A stretch of 64,000 bases of DNA from Flavobacterium shii. Its GTDB lineage: Bacteria > Bacteroidota > Bacteroidia > Flavobacteriales > Flavobacteriaceae. Made by a program: the position numbers and the translations under genes. Positions 8,894-17,760 of the stretch are shown in pieces (position 1 is the first letter of the stretch; every line of letters begins with the position of its first letter). The stretch is taken from the NCBI RefSeq assembly GCF_025847235.1, contig NZ_JAOZEW010000007.1:62001-126000 (forward strand). The letters are read 5' to 3'. The notes under the pieces are model-generated. The model did no database searches. It was given only the letters and a program-made list of their open reading frames with translations, and was not told the origin of the DNA.

Positions 8894-11563
8894 ATGAAAA
8901 AAACTATACTTCTTTTGTTAATTATATTCAGTTCTGTTGGAATTCAGGCTCAAAGTAATGAATTATGGAAAAAAGTTAGTCAAAATACTACCTCGGTTAC
9001 AGGAAGAGAAAGTATAGATTCTGATGACAGGGGAAAGATTATTTATAAGTTGGATGAGGTTTTTTTAAAAGAAAAACTTGCAAAAATTCAGCTTAGAACA
9101 GATAAAAGAAACACAGTCGAAATTACAATTCCTAATATGGAAGGTACTTTTGAAAAATATACTGTTTGGGAATCTTCTAATTTTGAACCCGAATTACAAG
9201 CAAAATACCCAGATATTAGGGCTTATGAAGGAATAAGTGTTAAGGATAAAAACGCAAAAATCCATTTTAGTGTTTCTCCTTTGGGAATTCAAACAATGGT
9301 TTTAAGAGCCGATAATGCTTCCGAATTTATAGAACCAATTACTGCAAATACTAGTGAGTATGTATTGTTTACTGCCAAGAGTAGAGATAAAGCAAGTTTA
9401 CCTTTAACTTGTAAGACAAAAGATGTAGCACTAAACCAGGACTTAATAAAAAAAACAGCCAAAATTGCGGCTAACAATAAAGTATTTAAAACAATGCGAT
9501 TAGCGCTTTCTTGTACTGGTGAGTATGCGGCTTATTTTGGTGGTACAAAGGGAGATGCTTTGGCGGCAATGAATGCTACAATGACAAGAGTTAATGGAGT
9601 TTTTAATAAAGATTTAGCTTTAAAATTAATTATAATTGCTAATAATGATGCAGTTATTTATACAAATGCAGCAACAGATCCTTATTCGGATGCTGCTGCT
9701 GGAGTAAAAGGAGAATGGAATCAGCAAGTTCAAACTACTTTAACAAATGTTATAGGGGAGAATGCATATGATATTGGACATTTATTTGGTGCATCCGGAG
9801 GTGGTGGAGATGCTGGATGTGTTGGATGTGTATGTGTAGATTTTTCCAAAGGAAGTGGCTATACATCTCCATCTGATAGAAAACCACAAGGAGATACTTT
9901 CGATATTGATTTTGTAGCACATGAACTGGGGCATCAATTAGGAGGAAATCATACTTTTTCTTATGCTATAGAAGGTACAGGAGTTAATGTAGAACCAGGC
10001 AGTGGATCTACAATTATGGGATATGCTGGAATTACAGGTGATTATGATATTCAAGACAACTCTGATGATTATTTTGCATATGTTAGTATTTTACAAATTC
10101 AGGATAATCTGGCTACAAAATCTTGCCCAGTCAATATAGCTTTAACAAATAATCCTCCTGTAATTAATGCAGGTGCCGATTATACAATTCCATATAGTAC
10201 AGCTTTCGTGTTAAAAGGTACAGGTTCTGATCCCGATGGCGATTCGGTTAGTTATTGTTGGGAAGAAAACGATTCGGCTATTACTACATCAGGAGCTAAT
10301 AGTTTAGCTGTTCCTTCAAAACCAGATGGGCCTTTATTCAGATCAATTCGTCCGTCAAGTTCACCTATTCGTTATATGCCGGATTTTGATATTGTCCTTT
10401 CGGGGAAGTTATCATCAACTTGGGAGTCGGTTCCATCAATTGCCAGAACATTGCATTTTACATTAACAGGACGTGATAATGCTGCTGCAGGTACTGCGCA
10501 AACAAACACTGATGAGATGATTGTTAATGTGAGTAGTAAAGTTGGTCCATTTGTAGTAACATCTCAAAATACGGATGATGTGGGATGGCTTCATGGAACA
10601 AGTCAAATAGTAACCTGGGATGTAAAAAACACCAACACACTGGCAGGGTCTGCTAATGTAAACATAAAACTTTCGATAGATGGAGGTTTGACATTTCCTA
10701 TTGTTTTGGCCGCTAATACTCCAAATGATGGTTCGCAAACTGTAGCCGTACCAGAGGATGTAACAGCTACAAATTGTAGAATTTTAATTGAGCCTACGGC
10801 AAATATATATTATGCTGTAAACAGTAAGTCATTTGCGATAGGCTACAAAGTTGTTTCTTCATGTACTATTTATCCTTTTAATGCGGGTTTTGCAATACCA
10901 AATGCATTAGCATATACAACCAGAACCATTACTGTGCCAGCTGGAACTGGAATTGTTTCGGATGTAAATGTATCTGTTGGATTAACACATACAAGATTTT
11001 CTGATGTGGAGATGCAAATAGTAAACCCACAAGGAACATCGGTGAGATTGTTTAATAGAAATTGTGGAGATACGAGTGGAAGTTTGTTGTTGAAATATGA
11101 TGATCTGGGAGATTCGTTGAATTGTTCTATGTCGACTTTGCAAACTGTAACCCCAACAGATTTGTTGAGTATTTTTAATAATGAAGATTCAACAGGAACC
11201 TGGACACTTAAGGTAAGAGATGCTTATGTAGGAAAGGATGGAAAATTAGATTCGGCTTCGATAGAGATTTGCACCAAAGAATATACTTTGCAAACAGAAG
11301 ACGTTGTTCAGGTAAAAGACCTTATCGCTTCGCCTAATCCAAACAAAGGAGATTTTGTTATTGCTTTTAAATGTGAATCAACTACAGGAGTTAGAGTTTT
11401 TATATATAACGATGCGGGTAAAGAGATTTACCGTAATTCATATGATAGTATGCCAAATTTTAAGCAAAACATTCTATTAAATAATCGTGTAGAAACAGGA
11501 GTCTATTTCTTGGTTATTTATGATGGAGATAGAAAAATGGTAAAAAAGGTGGCTTTTGAATAA
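8894..11563 (+). CDS. Secreted reprolysin-like metalloprotease with P domain and T9SS signal
   Basis: An extracellular zinc endopeptidase of 889 residues. The signal peptide is MKKTILLLLIIFSSVGIQAQ. A propeptide-like region to about residue 195 is followed by a reprolysin-type (M12B-like) catalytic domain with the extended zinc motif HELGHQLGGNH (H343, E344, H347, H353) and a Met-turn candidate at TIMGYAG. Residues 415-650 look like Ig-like beta domains. Residues about 655-795 form a proprotein convertase P domain, with LTHTRFSDVEMQIVNPQGT and TGTWTLKVRD as landmarks. The last 80 residues (SPNPNKGDF, then VFIYNDAGKEIY, then KKVAFE) are a T9SS type A sorting domain. Such proteases are typical T9SS cargo. 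It stands alone, convergent with comF. Confidence 0.93.
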   Translation: MKKTILLLLIIFSSVGIQAQSNELWKKVSQNTTSVTGRESIDSDDRGKIIYKLDEVFLKEKLAKIQLRTDKRNTVEITIPNMEGTFEKYTVWESSNFEPELQAKYPDIRAYEGISVKDKNAKIHFSVSPLGIQTMVLRADNASEFIEPITANTSEYVLFTAKSRDKASLPLTCKTKDVALNQDLIKKTAKIAANNKVFKTMRLALSCTGEYAAYFGGTKGDALAAMNATMTRVNGVFNKDLALKLIIIANNDAVIYTNAATDPYSDAAAGVKGEWNQQVQTTLTNVIGENAYDIGHLFGASGGGGDAGCVGCVCVDFSKGSGYTSPSDRKPQGDTFDIDFVAHELGHQLGGNHTFSYAIEGTGVNVEPGSGSTIMGYAGITGDYDIQDNSDDYFAYVSILQIQDNLATKSCPVNIALTNNPPVINAGADYTIPYSTAFVLKGTGSDPDGDSVSYCWEENDSAITTSGANSLAVPSKPDGPLFRSIRPSSSPIRYMPDFDIVLSGKLSSTWESVPSIARTLHFTLTGRDNAAAGTAQTNTDEMIVNVSSKVGPFVVTSQNTDDVGWLHGTSQIVTWDVKNTNTLAGSANVNIKLSIDGGLTFPIVLAANTPNDGSQTVAVPEDVTATNCRILIEPTANIYYAVNSKSFAIGYKVVSSCTIYPFNAGFAIPNALAYTTRTITVPAGTGIVSDVNVSVGLTHTRFSDVEMQIVNPQGTSVRLFNRNCGDTSGSLLLKYDDLGDSLNCSMSTLQTVTPTDLLSIFNNEDSTGTWTLKVRDAYVGKDGKLDSASIEICTKEYTLQTEDVVQVKDLIASPNPNKGDFVIAFKCESTTGVRVFIYNDAGKEIYRNSYDSMPNFKQNILLNNRVETGVYFLVIYDGDRKMVKKVAFE

Positions 11564-11579
11564 ATATAAAAGAAGCACT

Positions 11580-12263
11580 TTAGGAGTGCGCCATTGTCAT
11601 ACAAACAATACTTATTTTGGCGCCAGGGATTTTAAGTAATGCACGTGAGCAAACTTCTAGTGTTGCTCCAGTTGTAATTACATCATCGATAAGTAAGAAA
11701 TGTTTGTTATGGTCTTTTTCTGTAAAGGAAACATCAAATATTTCTTTTAAATCTTCAGATCTTCCCAAAAGATTTTTCTTAGATTGAGTTTTGGAATATT
11801 TGGATCTAAATAAGAGCGTATCGTTATAATCAATATTTAGACCAGTCGAAAGAGCAATGCCAAAAGTAGCTACCTGATTATAACCTCTTTCATTGTATTT
11901 TTTGCGATGTAATGGAACAGGAATTACCATGTCAAAAGGTACAGCTAAGTCTAAAACTTTTAAATCTTCGGCATGCCATTCTCCGAACATAGTACCAATA
12001 TTTTGATGCCCTTTGTATTTTAAATTATGAATAAGTTCTTGTACGATTCCTTTTTTATTAAAATATAAAAAAGCAGAAACGTGTTCGACTTCAATTTTTC
12101 CGTAAAATTTTTTGAAAGCTTCATTTTCTGGATTCAAATAATATTGCGTAAGAGGCATTTCGTGTCTGCAAGAAGTACAAATTATAGCTTCATTTGCCAT
12201 TAAAAACGAGTGGCATCCTGCACAGGCTTTTGGAAAAAACAGGTTAATTATATGATTAAACAC
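11580..12263 (-). CDS. comF: ComF-family amidophosphoribosyltransferase-like protein
   Basis: 227 residues. A four-cysteine zinc site lies at the N-terminus (C14, C17, C29, C32). The type I phosphoribosyltransferase fold carries the PRPP-binding motif LLIDDVITTGAT near residue 190 and a VPLHRKKYNERGYNQ segment typical of ComF. Members are linked to DNA uptake and processing in competent bacteria, but the exact reaction is unsettled. The gene is convergent with the metalloprotease, with only 16 bases between the stops, and is divergent from glyS with a 98-bp shared upstream region. Confidence 0.92.
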   Translation of the reverse strand: MFNHIINLFFPKACAGCHSFLMANEAIICTSCRHEMPLTQYYLNPENEAFKKFYGKIEVEHVSAFLYFNKKGIVQELIHNLKYKGHQNIGTMFGEWHAEDLKVLDLAVPFDMVIPVPLHRKKYNERGYNQVATFGIALSTGLNIDYNDTLLFRSKYSKTQSKKNLLGRSEDLKEIFDVSFTEKDHNKHFLLIDDVITTGATLEVCSRALLKIPGAKISIVCMTMAHS

Positions 12264-12361
12264 AAATAGAAAGGTTTTATTTACAAAAATATGAAAATGA
12301 ATTCTTCAATCTTTGTAATTTTTCTTTTTTTTAATGGTACTTTTTATATTTTTGCATTACT

Positions 12362-13903
12362 ATGGCAAAACAAGAAGATTTATTTAAGAATGTAGTTTCG
12401 CACGCAAAAGAGTACGGATTTATTTTTCCGTCAAGCGAAATATACGATGGTTTAAGTGCAGTATATGATTATGCGCAAAACGGAGTAGAATTAAAGAAGA
12501 ACATACGCGAATATTGGTGGAAATCGATGGTTCAAATGAACGAGAATATCGTTGGACTTGATGCTGCGATATTAATGCATCCTACAACTTGGAAAGCCTC
12601 AGGCCACGTAGACGCATTTAATGATCCATTAATAGATAACAAAGATTCTAAAAAAAGATATAGAGCAGATGTTCTGGTAGAAGACTATGCTGAAAAGCTA
12701 AATCTAAAAGCTAAAAAAGAAATCGAAAAAGCGAGTGCTCGTTTTGGAGACGCATTCAATGAGCAGGAATTTGTAACTACAAATGCCAGAGTAATTGAAT
12801 ATTTAGCAAAAGAAAAAGAAATTAGAGAACGTCTAGGACGCTCTTTAGGTAATGGAGATTTAGAAGATGTTAAAGCATTAATCGAAGAACTGGAAATTGC
12901 TGATCCGGAAACAGGTTCTAGAAACTGGACAGAAGTACGTCAGTTTAATTTAATGTTTGGTACTAAACTAGGTGCTTCAGCCGATTCTGCAATGGACTTG
13001 TATTTAAGACCAGAAACAGCTCAGGGTATTTTTGTGAATTTTTTAAATGTACAAAAATCCGGACGAATGAAAGTTCCTTTTGGAATTGCACAAACAGGTA
13101 AAGCATTTAGAAACGAAATTGTTGCAAGACAATTTATTTTCCGTATGCGTGAATTTGAACAAATGGAAATGCAATTTTTTGTACGCCCAGGAGAAGAAAT
13201 GCAATGGTACGAACACTGGAAAACGACACGTTTAAATTGGCATTTATCTTTAGGATTAGGAAAAGAAAATTACCGTTTTCATGATCATGAAAAGTTAGCG
13301 CACTATGCTAATGCTGCTGCCGATATTGAATTTAATTTTCCTTTTGGATTTAAAGAATTAGAAGGAATTCATTCCCGTACCGATTTTGATTTAAAAGCCC
13401 ATGAGCAATTTTCTGGTAGAAAACTACAGTATTTTGATGCAGAATTAAATCAAAATTATGTTCCCTACGTAGTAGAAACTTCAGTAGGATTGGACAGAAT
13501 GTTCTTGGCAGTTTTTGCTACTTCATTAAAAGAAGAAACTTTGGAAGATGGTTCGACAAGGACAGTCTTGAAATTGCCAGCTGTTTTGGCTCCGACAAAA
13601 GCTGCAGTTTTACCATTGGTGAAGAAAGATGGATTACCAGAAATTTCTAAGAAAATCATCGAAGATTTAAAATGGGATTTCAACGTTTCTTATGATGAGA
13701 AAGATGCAGTAGGAAGACGTTACAGAAGACAGGATGCATTAGGAACTCCATTTTGTATTACTGTAGATCACCAGACTATCGAAGATCAAACAGTAACAAT
13801 TCGTCATAGAGATACGATGAAACAAGATCGTGTTGCTATTGCCGATTTGAAATCAATCATTGAAAACGAGGTTTCTATGAAAAACTGGTTAATGAAAATG
13901 TAA
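12362..13903 (+). CDS. glyS: Glycyl-tRNA synthetase (class II, dimeric type)
   Basis: Charges tRNA-Gly with glycine in the cytoplasm. The 513-residue single-chain protein is the alpha2 type found in eukaryotes, archaea and many bacteria, not the two-subunit GlyQ/GlyS form. Class II features are visible: YLRPETAQGIFVNF, the motif 2 region (GKAFRNEIVARQFIFRMREF), the SVGLDRMFLAVF motif 3 region and a C-terminal anticodon-binding domain (residues about 400-513) with RRYRRQDALGTPFCITVD. It is an isolated gene with its own terminator. A TATTTTTG element ends 7 bases before the ATG, so the leader may be extremely short. Confidence 0.97.
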   Translation: MAKQEDLFKNVVSHAKEYGFIFPSSEIYDGLSAVYDYAQNGVELKKNIREYWWKSMVQMNENIVGLDAAILMHPTTWKASGHVDAFNDPLIDNKDSKKRYRADVLVEDYAEKLNLKAKKEIEKASARFGDAFNEQEFVTTNARVIEYLAKEKEIRERLGRSLGNGDLEDVKALIEELEIADPETGSRNWTEVRQFNLMFGTKLGASADSAMDLYLRPETAQGIFVNFLNVQKSGRMKVPFGIAQTGKAFRNEIVARQFIFRMREFEQMEMQFFVRPGEEMQWYEHWKTTRLNWHLSLGLGKENYRFHDHEKLAHYANAAADIEFNFPFGFKELEGIHSRTDFDLKAHEQFSGRKLQYFDAELNQNYVPYVVETSVGLDRMFLAVFATSLKEETLEDGSTRTVLKLPAVLAPTKAAVLPLVKKDGLPEISKKIIEDLKWDFNVSYDEKDAVGRRYRRQDALGTPFCITVDHQTIEDQTVTIRHRDTMKQDRVAIADLKSIIENEVSMKNWLMKM

Positions 13904-13939
13904 AAAAGCGATCAAATTATTAAATTGATGTTTAAATAT

Positions 13940-13974
13940 AAAAAAGCTTCTCATGTAAATTGAGGAGCTTTTTT
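13940..13974 (+). terminator. Rho-independent terminator of glyS
   Basis: AAAAAAGCTTCTCA (13940-13953) pairs with TGAGGAGCTTTTTT (13961-13974), with one mismatch and a T run, 37 bases after the stop codon. Confidence 0.9.
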
Positions 13975-14080
13975 GGTTTAAGTCTGTTTTTCTTTTTTAA
14001 ACATGAAAAAAATACAGATAAAATGTTAATAGAAGTTTTATTTTGTGTACTTCATCGGATATATTTGCATTTCATCTTTA

Positions 14081-14111
14081 TATGTTAACATTTGTTGAAA
14101 ATATGTTAACA
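14081..14111 (+). promoter_or_regulatory. Tandem TGTTAACA elements, candidate LytTR binding site
   Basis: TATGTTAACA occurs at 14081-14090 and again at 14102-14111, exactly 21 bp apart (two helical turns). LytTR-family regulators such as AgrA and ComE bind paired direct repeats with about this period. The gene downstream encodes a LytTR protein, so autoregulation is a reasonable inference. The remainder of the 332-bp gap holds the glyS terminator and the promoter listed next. Confidence 0.4.
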
Positions 14112-14181
14112 ATGAAATGTTTAAAAAAGGTAAATATGTAATTTTGGTTGCTTAATTAAAACTGAAAACAAGTTTTTGTTG

Positions 14182-14210
14182 TTGAAAATATATTATAAAA
14201 GATAAATTTG
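14182..14210 (+). promoter_or_regulatory. Predicted promoter of the LytTR gene
   Basis: TTG at 14182-14184, an 18-bp spacer and TAAATTTG at 14203-14210 match the Bacteroidota promoter consensus. The ATG of the LytTR gene follows 25 bases later. Confidence 0.65.
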
Positions 14211-14235
14211 CAGATAATTATCGGTTGGCTTTACA

Positions 14236-15087
14236 ATGTCGTTAAATAATACCACTAAATCAACAAAAGGATTGAAAAATTATTCATACATTATTATTGA
14301 TGATAATCAAGAAAGTGTTCTAAAAACCAAGGAAATAGCCGATAGTTTTTCAGAGCTTATTTTTGTTGCCAGCGCCAATACATATCAACAAGGATTGAAT
14401 CTTGTTTTGGAATATTGCCCGAATCTTATTTTTTTGGAAATTGATCCAGAGAACAGTACAAGTAATCTTTCGTTAATGTTTGTTAACGAATTGCATCGCT
14501 TTTTGCGAATAGTACCCAAGATTATTGTTACTACGGTAAAAAAAGATTTAGCCTTTGATGCAATTAAGCATGGAGTGATAGATTATTTATTAAAACCGCT
14601 GGAACGGAAAGATGTGCTTAAAACTATTTTAAAATTAAATAAACCAAATCACGAAGTCAGCTTAATTACTAAGCAAACTATTTTGGATTATGAAGAATCT
14701 TCTAAAATAGATGTTAAAGAATTACAAAACGTAAGTCAGGCACTAGTATTGTGTGTTAAATCATATGGAGATTATCGATACATTCAGGCTAAGGATATCA
14801 TGTACATTCAGGCAGATAATAATTCGACGGATATATATTTAAATACAGGCGAAATGATAACGGCTTTTAAGACTTTGAAGTATTTTGAAGCCATTTTATT
14901 ACACCCCTTTATACGTATACACAACAGTTATATCATTAACCGAAATTATATAGCAAGGATACATACTGGAAACTCAGTGTGTTACATAAAAAATTCTTTA
15001 AAAAAGCTTCCTTTTTCTAAAACTTATAAGAAAAATATAGAGATAATAATTGCCGAGTTTGCCAAGGGGTACTATATAGAGGTCTAG
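14236..15087 (+). CDS. LytTR-type response regulator with atypical receiver
   Basis: 283 residues. Residues 16-130 form a receiver-like domain: the acidic pair D22/D23 (YIIIDDNQ), T99/T100 and K120 (YLLKPL) are present. The position of the phospho-accepting aspartate is a glutamate (E68 in LIFLEIDPEN). Residues about 180-283 form a LytTR DNA-binding domain (DIMYIQADNNSTDIYL, FIRIHNSYIINRNYI). Glutamate at this site would either mimic phosphorylation or make the receiver phosphorylation-independent. No cognate kinase gene is adjacent upstream; the next gene is a small secreted repeat protein, followed by a kinase/regulator pair. It probably binds DNA near its own promoter or that of the next gene. 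Confidence 0.88.
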   Translation: MSLNNTTKSTKGLKNYSYIIIDDNQESVLKTKEIADSFSELIFVASANTYQQGLNLVLEYCPNLIFLEIDPENSTSNLSLMFVNELHRFLRIVPKIIVTTVKKDLAFDAIKHGVIDYLLKPLERKDVLKTILKLNKPNHEVSLITKQTILDYEESSKIDVKELQNVSQALVLCVKSYGDYRYIQAKDIMYIQADNNSTDIYLNTGEMITAFKTLKYFEAILLHPFIRIHNSYIINRNYIARIHTGNSVCYIKNSLKKLPFSKTYKKNIEIIIAEFAKGYYIEV

Positions 15088-15261
15088 AAGTTAAGTGTTT
15101 ACACGCATTTGACCTACGTACACTATTGTACGAATACATTCTACCATATATGCGGTTTTATTGACCTGAGCAGGGGATAACAGTACTAATTTTACACCAT
15201 GATTTAGCAAGAAGCGATCATTAAAACGTAAAAAAAACACTAACATAAAGTACCCCTTATC

Positions 15262-15591
15262 ATGAAAAAATCAATCGCAACAATTACATTATTATCTTTA
15301 GTATTAGTAGCAACTTCTTTTACTACTCCAGAAACTACAAATAGTTCATTAAATTCACAAAATGAGATAATAGCACCTATTGATGGTGGCGCAGCAGGAG
15401 GAGGAAGAAAACAAGATAATGGTTATATGGCAGATTTATCTACAACGAACAGTTATAGACAACCTATTGATGGTGGTGCAGCAGGAGGAGGAAGAAAACA
15501 AGATATTTATAGCGCAGATTTATCTGCAACGAACAGTTACAGACAACCTATTGATGGTGGTGCAGCAGGAGGGGGAAGAAAACAAGACTAG
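15262..15591 (+). CDS. Small secreted protein with three PIDGGAAGGGRKQD repeats
   Basis: 109 residues. A signal peptide (MKKSIATITLLSLVLVATSF) precedes three copies of PIDGGAAGGGRKQD at residues 39-52, 68-81 and 96-109; the last copy is the exact C-terminus. The spacers are nearly identical too (ADLSTTNSYRQ and ADLSATNSYRQ). Base differences between the copies are almost all silent, so the motif is probably under selection. No family is recognised with confidence; the PIDGG start recalls short Bacteroidota proteins with PID-type C-terminal sorting motifs, but the hydrophobic tail of those is missing. The layout resembles a multi-copy peptide precursor. It is a monocistronic unit with a strong terminator, between a LytTR gene and a sensor kinase gene. 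Confidence 0.8.
   Translation: MKKSIATITLLSLVLVATSFTTPETTNSSLNSQNEIIAPIDGGAAGGGRKQDNGYMADLSTTNSYRQPIDGGAAGGGRKQDIYSADLSATNSYRQPIDGGAAGGGRKQD
15376..15588 (+). repeat. Three in-frame tandem coding repeats (84-87 bp period)
   Basis: 42-bp cores at 15376-15417, 15463-15504 and 15547-15588 encode the same 14 residues. The periods are 87 and 84 bp, both multiples of three. The differences (ggc/ggt, gga/ggg, gat/gac) are synonymous. Confidence 0.9.
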
Positions 15592-15616
15592 AACACTAAT
15601 AATTTATATAAAAAAA

Positions 15617-15646
15617 AGGCTGTTAATTTTTTAACAGCCTTTTTTT
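15617..15646 (+). terminator. Rho-independent terminator of the repeat-peptide gene
   Basis: A perfect 10-bp stem (AGGCTGTTAA / TTAACAGCCT) with a TTTT loop and a T tail, 25 bases after the stop. It separates the small gene from the kinase gene. Confidence 0.93.
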
Positions 15647-15689
15647 ATGTCTATAGTTTTAGTATTTTTGATAAAACTCAAAAATTATA

Positions 15690-17750
15690 TTGAAAAATAA
15701 CTACTATATACTATTGTTTTTATTGGTTGTTTTTTTTGGCTGTACCAAGAAAAGCATTGTCGATAATTATATGGCTCCCTCTGTAGATAGTTTGTCCTTT
15801 TATTTGTCATCGGCAAATGATATCAACGTGTCATTTAAGTCTAAACAAGAATATAATAAAAAAGCATTCGATATAATTATCAACTTGAAAGATGATTCTC
15901 TTAATAGAGTAAATTTATTTAAAGTTGCCAATCGGTATTACAATATGAGTGATTGGAATGCATATAGGGAAACATCCAAATTCATACTAGAACGATCAAA
16001 AAGTAACCATGATACGGTTAATATGGCCAAAGCCTATACTTATTTAGGGGACTATTATGGTTTTAAAACAGTTCCTGATAGTGCTTTTATGAATTATAAT
16101 AAGGCAGAGAAATTATATATCCGGATCAACGATGACTACAATCTTGCCAAAACTTTTTTGAGTAAGGCAACTCTGCAATATAACGTAAGTGATTTTTTTG
16201 AGAGTGAAATAATGGTTTTTAAAGCGTTGCGGCTTTTGAAACGTCTGAAAAAAACAGATAATTTACTGTATGATTCCTACAATCTTTTAGGGATATTATA
16301 CAATGAACGAGAAGAATATGACAAGGCGTTGGAATTTAATAATAAGGCTTTGGTTATTCTTGAAGATAATAAATCTATCCCATTAGATCTTCAGTTAAAA
16401 GCTACTTCGCTAAATAATATTGGCTTTGTTTATTTAAGTATGCATAATTATAAAGAAGCAAAAAAATATTTTGAAAAGGGGGTAGAACAAAAAAACTTAT
16501 TTAAAGAAAGGCTTACATTATATGCTATATTGTGTAATAATTTGGCTTACGCTAAATTTAAGCTGAATGAGTCTGAAGGACTTCCAGACCTGTTTTATAA
16601 AGCTTTAAAAATTAGGGATAGTTTAGGTCTGATACCAGGAGTCGTATCTAGTAAAATATATTTGTCTGAGTATTTTGCCTACAAAAAAGATACTCTTAAG
16701 GCGTTGCAATATGCTAAAGAAGCACTTAAGTTATCCCGGAATTCGAATAGATTAACAAATAGACTTGAGACACTTAAGCAAATAGCAGTTGTAGATCCAA
16801 CAAATGCATCAGTTTATTCGAAAGAATATATACAGATAAATGAAAAAGCACAAAAAGCCGAAAGAAAGATGGGAGAGAAATTTTCCCGAATAGAATATGA
16901 AACTAATGAAATAAAAGATGAAAATACGAGTTTAAATATCCAGAATAGGACATTGATATACGTTTTTAGTATCTGTGCTTTATTGGGATTCTTTGTTTAT
17001 GTTTATATGATACAAAAGGCGAAGAACAGAGAGCTTCTTTTTAAGCAACAACAACAGATTGCCAATGAAGATATTTATAATTTGATGATTTCACAGCAAA
17101 ATGCAATTGAGGCAAGCAGGATTAAAGAGAAAAACAAAGTAGCTCAGGATTTACATGATGGAATTTTGGGCAGGATGTTTGGAATTAGGATAAGTTTAGA
17201 TAGCCTGGATAAATTGGATGATGCGACAGCAGCAGTAAAACGCAAAAAATATTTATCGGATTTAAGAGAGATTGAGCAAGATATTCGTGAAATCTCACAT
17301 GATTTGAATAAAGAAAAATCTGAGTTGATTAATAATTTTGTTGCTATTCTTGATAAATTACTAGAGAATCAAAGAGTTACTTTTGACTCAGAATTAATTT
17401 CGAGCATAGATTCGAGTATTAAATGGGAATTGATAAATAATACGATTAAAATAAACTTGTATAGAATTATTCAGGAGGCATTACAAAACTGTAATAAATA
17501 TGCAAAGGCAAAGACAATAAAAGTCGAGCTTAAAAATGAAATAAATTATTTGTCTTTATCAATAAGTGATGATGGAGTAGGATTTAATGTAAATAGAGCA
17601 AAAAAAGGAATAGGTTTGCAAAACATTTTCTATCGAACCAAAGAGTGCAATGGAACGGTTGACATTAAATCGAATAAAATAAATGGGACTATTATAGAAA
17701 TTAAAATTCCGATTGATCAAAAAATAAACTTACAACATAATAACAATTGA
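15690..17750 (+). CDS. TPR-containing sensor histidine kinase (HisKA_3 type)
   Basis: 686 residues. The start is TTG, chosen because it gives a lipoprotein signal (lipobox VVFFGC, C18). Residues about 100-370 are TPR-like helical repeats. A coiled-coil leads into a single membrane segment at about 421-440. A cytoplasmic HisKA_3 domain carries the phospho-accepting histidine H489 (KVAQDLHDGILG), followed by an HATPase domain with an N box (RIIQEALQNCNKYA) and G boxes (SDDGVGFN, GIGLQNI). TPRs outside the membrane are expected to bind a peptide or protein. The partner regulator starts 10 bases after the stop, so the two are one operon. The gene upstream encodes a secreted repeat protein that could be the ligand; that link is inference. 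Confidence 0.92.
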   Translation: MKNNYYILLFLLVVFFGCTKKSIVDNYMAPSVDSLSFYLSSANDINVSFKSKQEYNKKAFDIIINLKDDSLNRVNLFKVANRYYNMSDWNAYRETSKFILERSKSNHDTVNMAKAYTYLGDYYGFKTVPDSAFMNYNKAEKLYIRINDDYNLAKTFLSKATLQYNVSDFFESEIMVFKALRLLKRLKKTDNLLYDSYNLLGILYNEREEYDKALEFNNKALVILEDNKSIPLDLQLKATSLNNIGFVYLSMHNYKEAKKYFEKGVEQKNLFKERLTLYAILCNNLAYAKFKLNESEGLPDLFYKALKIRDSLGLIPGVVSSKIYLSEYFAYKKDTLKALQYAKEALKLSRNSNRLTNRLETLKQIAVVDPTNASVYSKEYIQINEKAQKAERKMGEKFSRIEYETNEIKDENTSLNIQNRTLIYVFSICALLGFFVYVYMIQKAKNRELLFKQQQQIANEDIYNLMISQQNAIEASRIKEKNKVAQDLHDGILGRMFGIRISLDSLDKLDDATAAVKRKKYLSDLREIEQDIREISHDLNKEKSELINNFVAILDKLLENQRVTFDSELISSIDSSIKWELINNTIKINLYRIIQEALQNCNKYAKAKTIKVELKNEINYLSLSISDDGVGFNVNRAKKGIGLQNIFYRTKECNGTVDIKSNKINGTIIEIKIPIDQKINLQHNNN

Positions 17751-17760
17751 TAAAGCTACC

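Noticed and set aside
12347..12361. Leaderless glyS transcript
   Set aside because: A TATTTTTG element ends 7 bases before the ATG, but no TTG is at a suitable distance upstream, so the start of transcription is not supported enough to claim.
15376..15588. Tandem repeats read as a CRISPR-like array
   Set aside because: The units are coding, in frame, and the spacers are nearly identical to each other, unlike CRISPR spacers.
15380..15634. An 84-codon frame through the tandem repeats, out of phase with the repeat-peptide gene
   Set aside because: It stays open only because the repeat period is a multiple of three; it has no signal peptide, is highly repetitive in Gln/Glu, and third-position changes fit the other frame.
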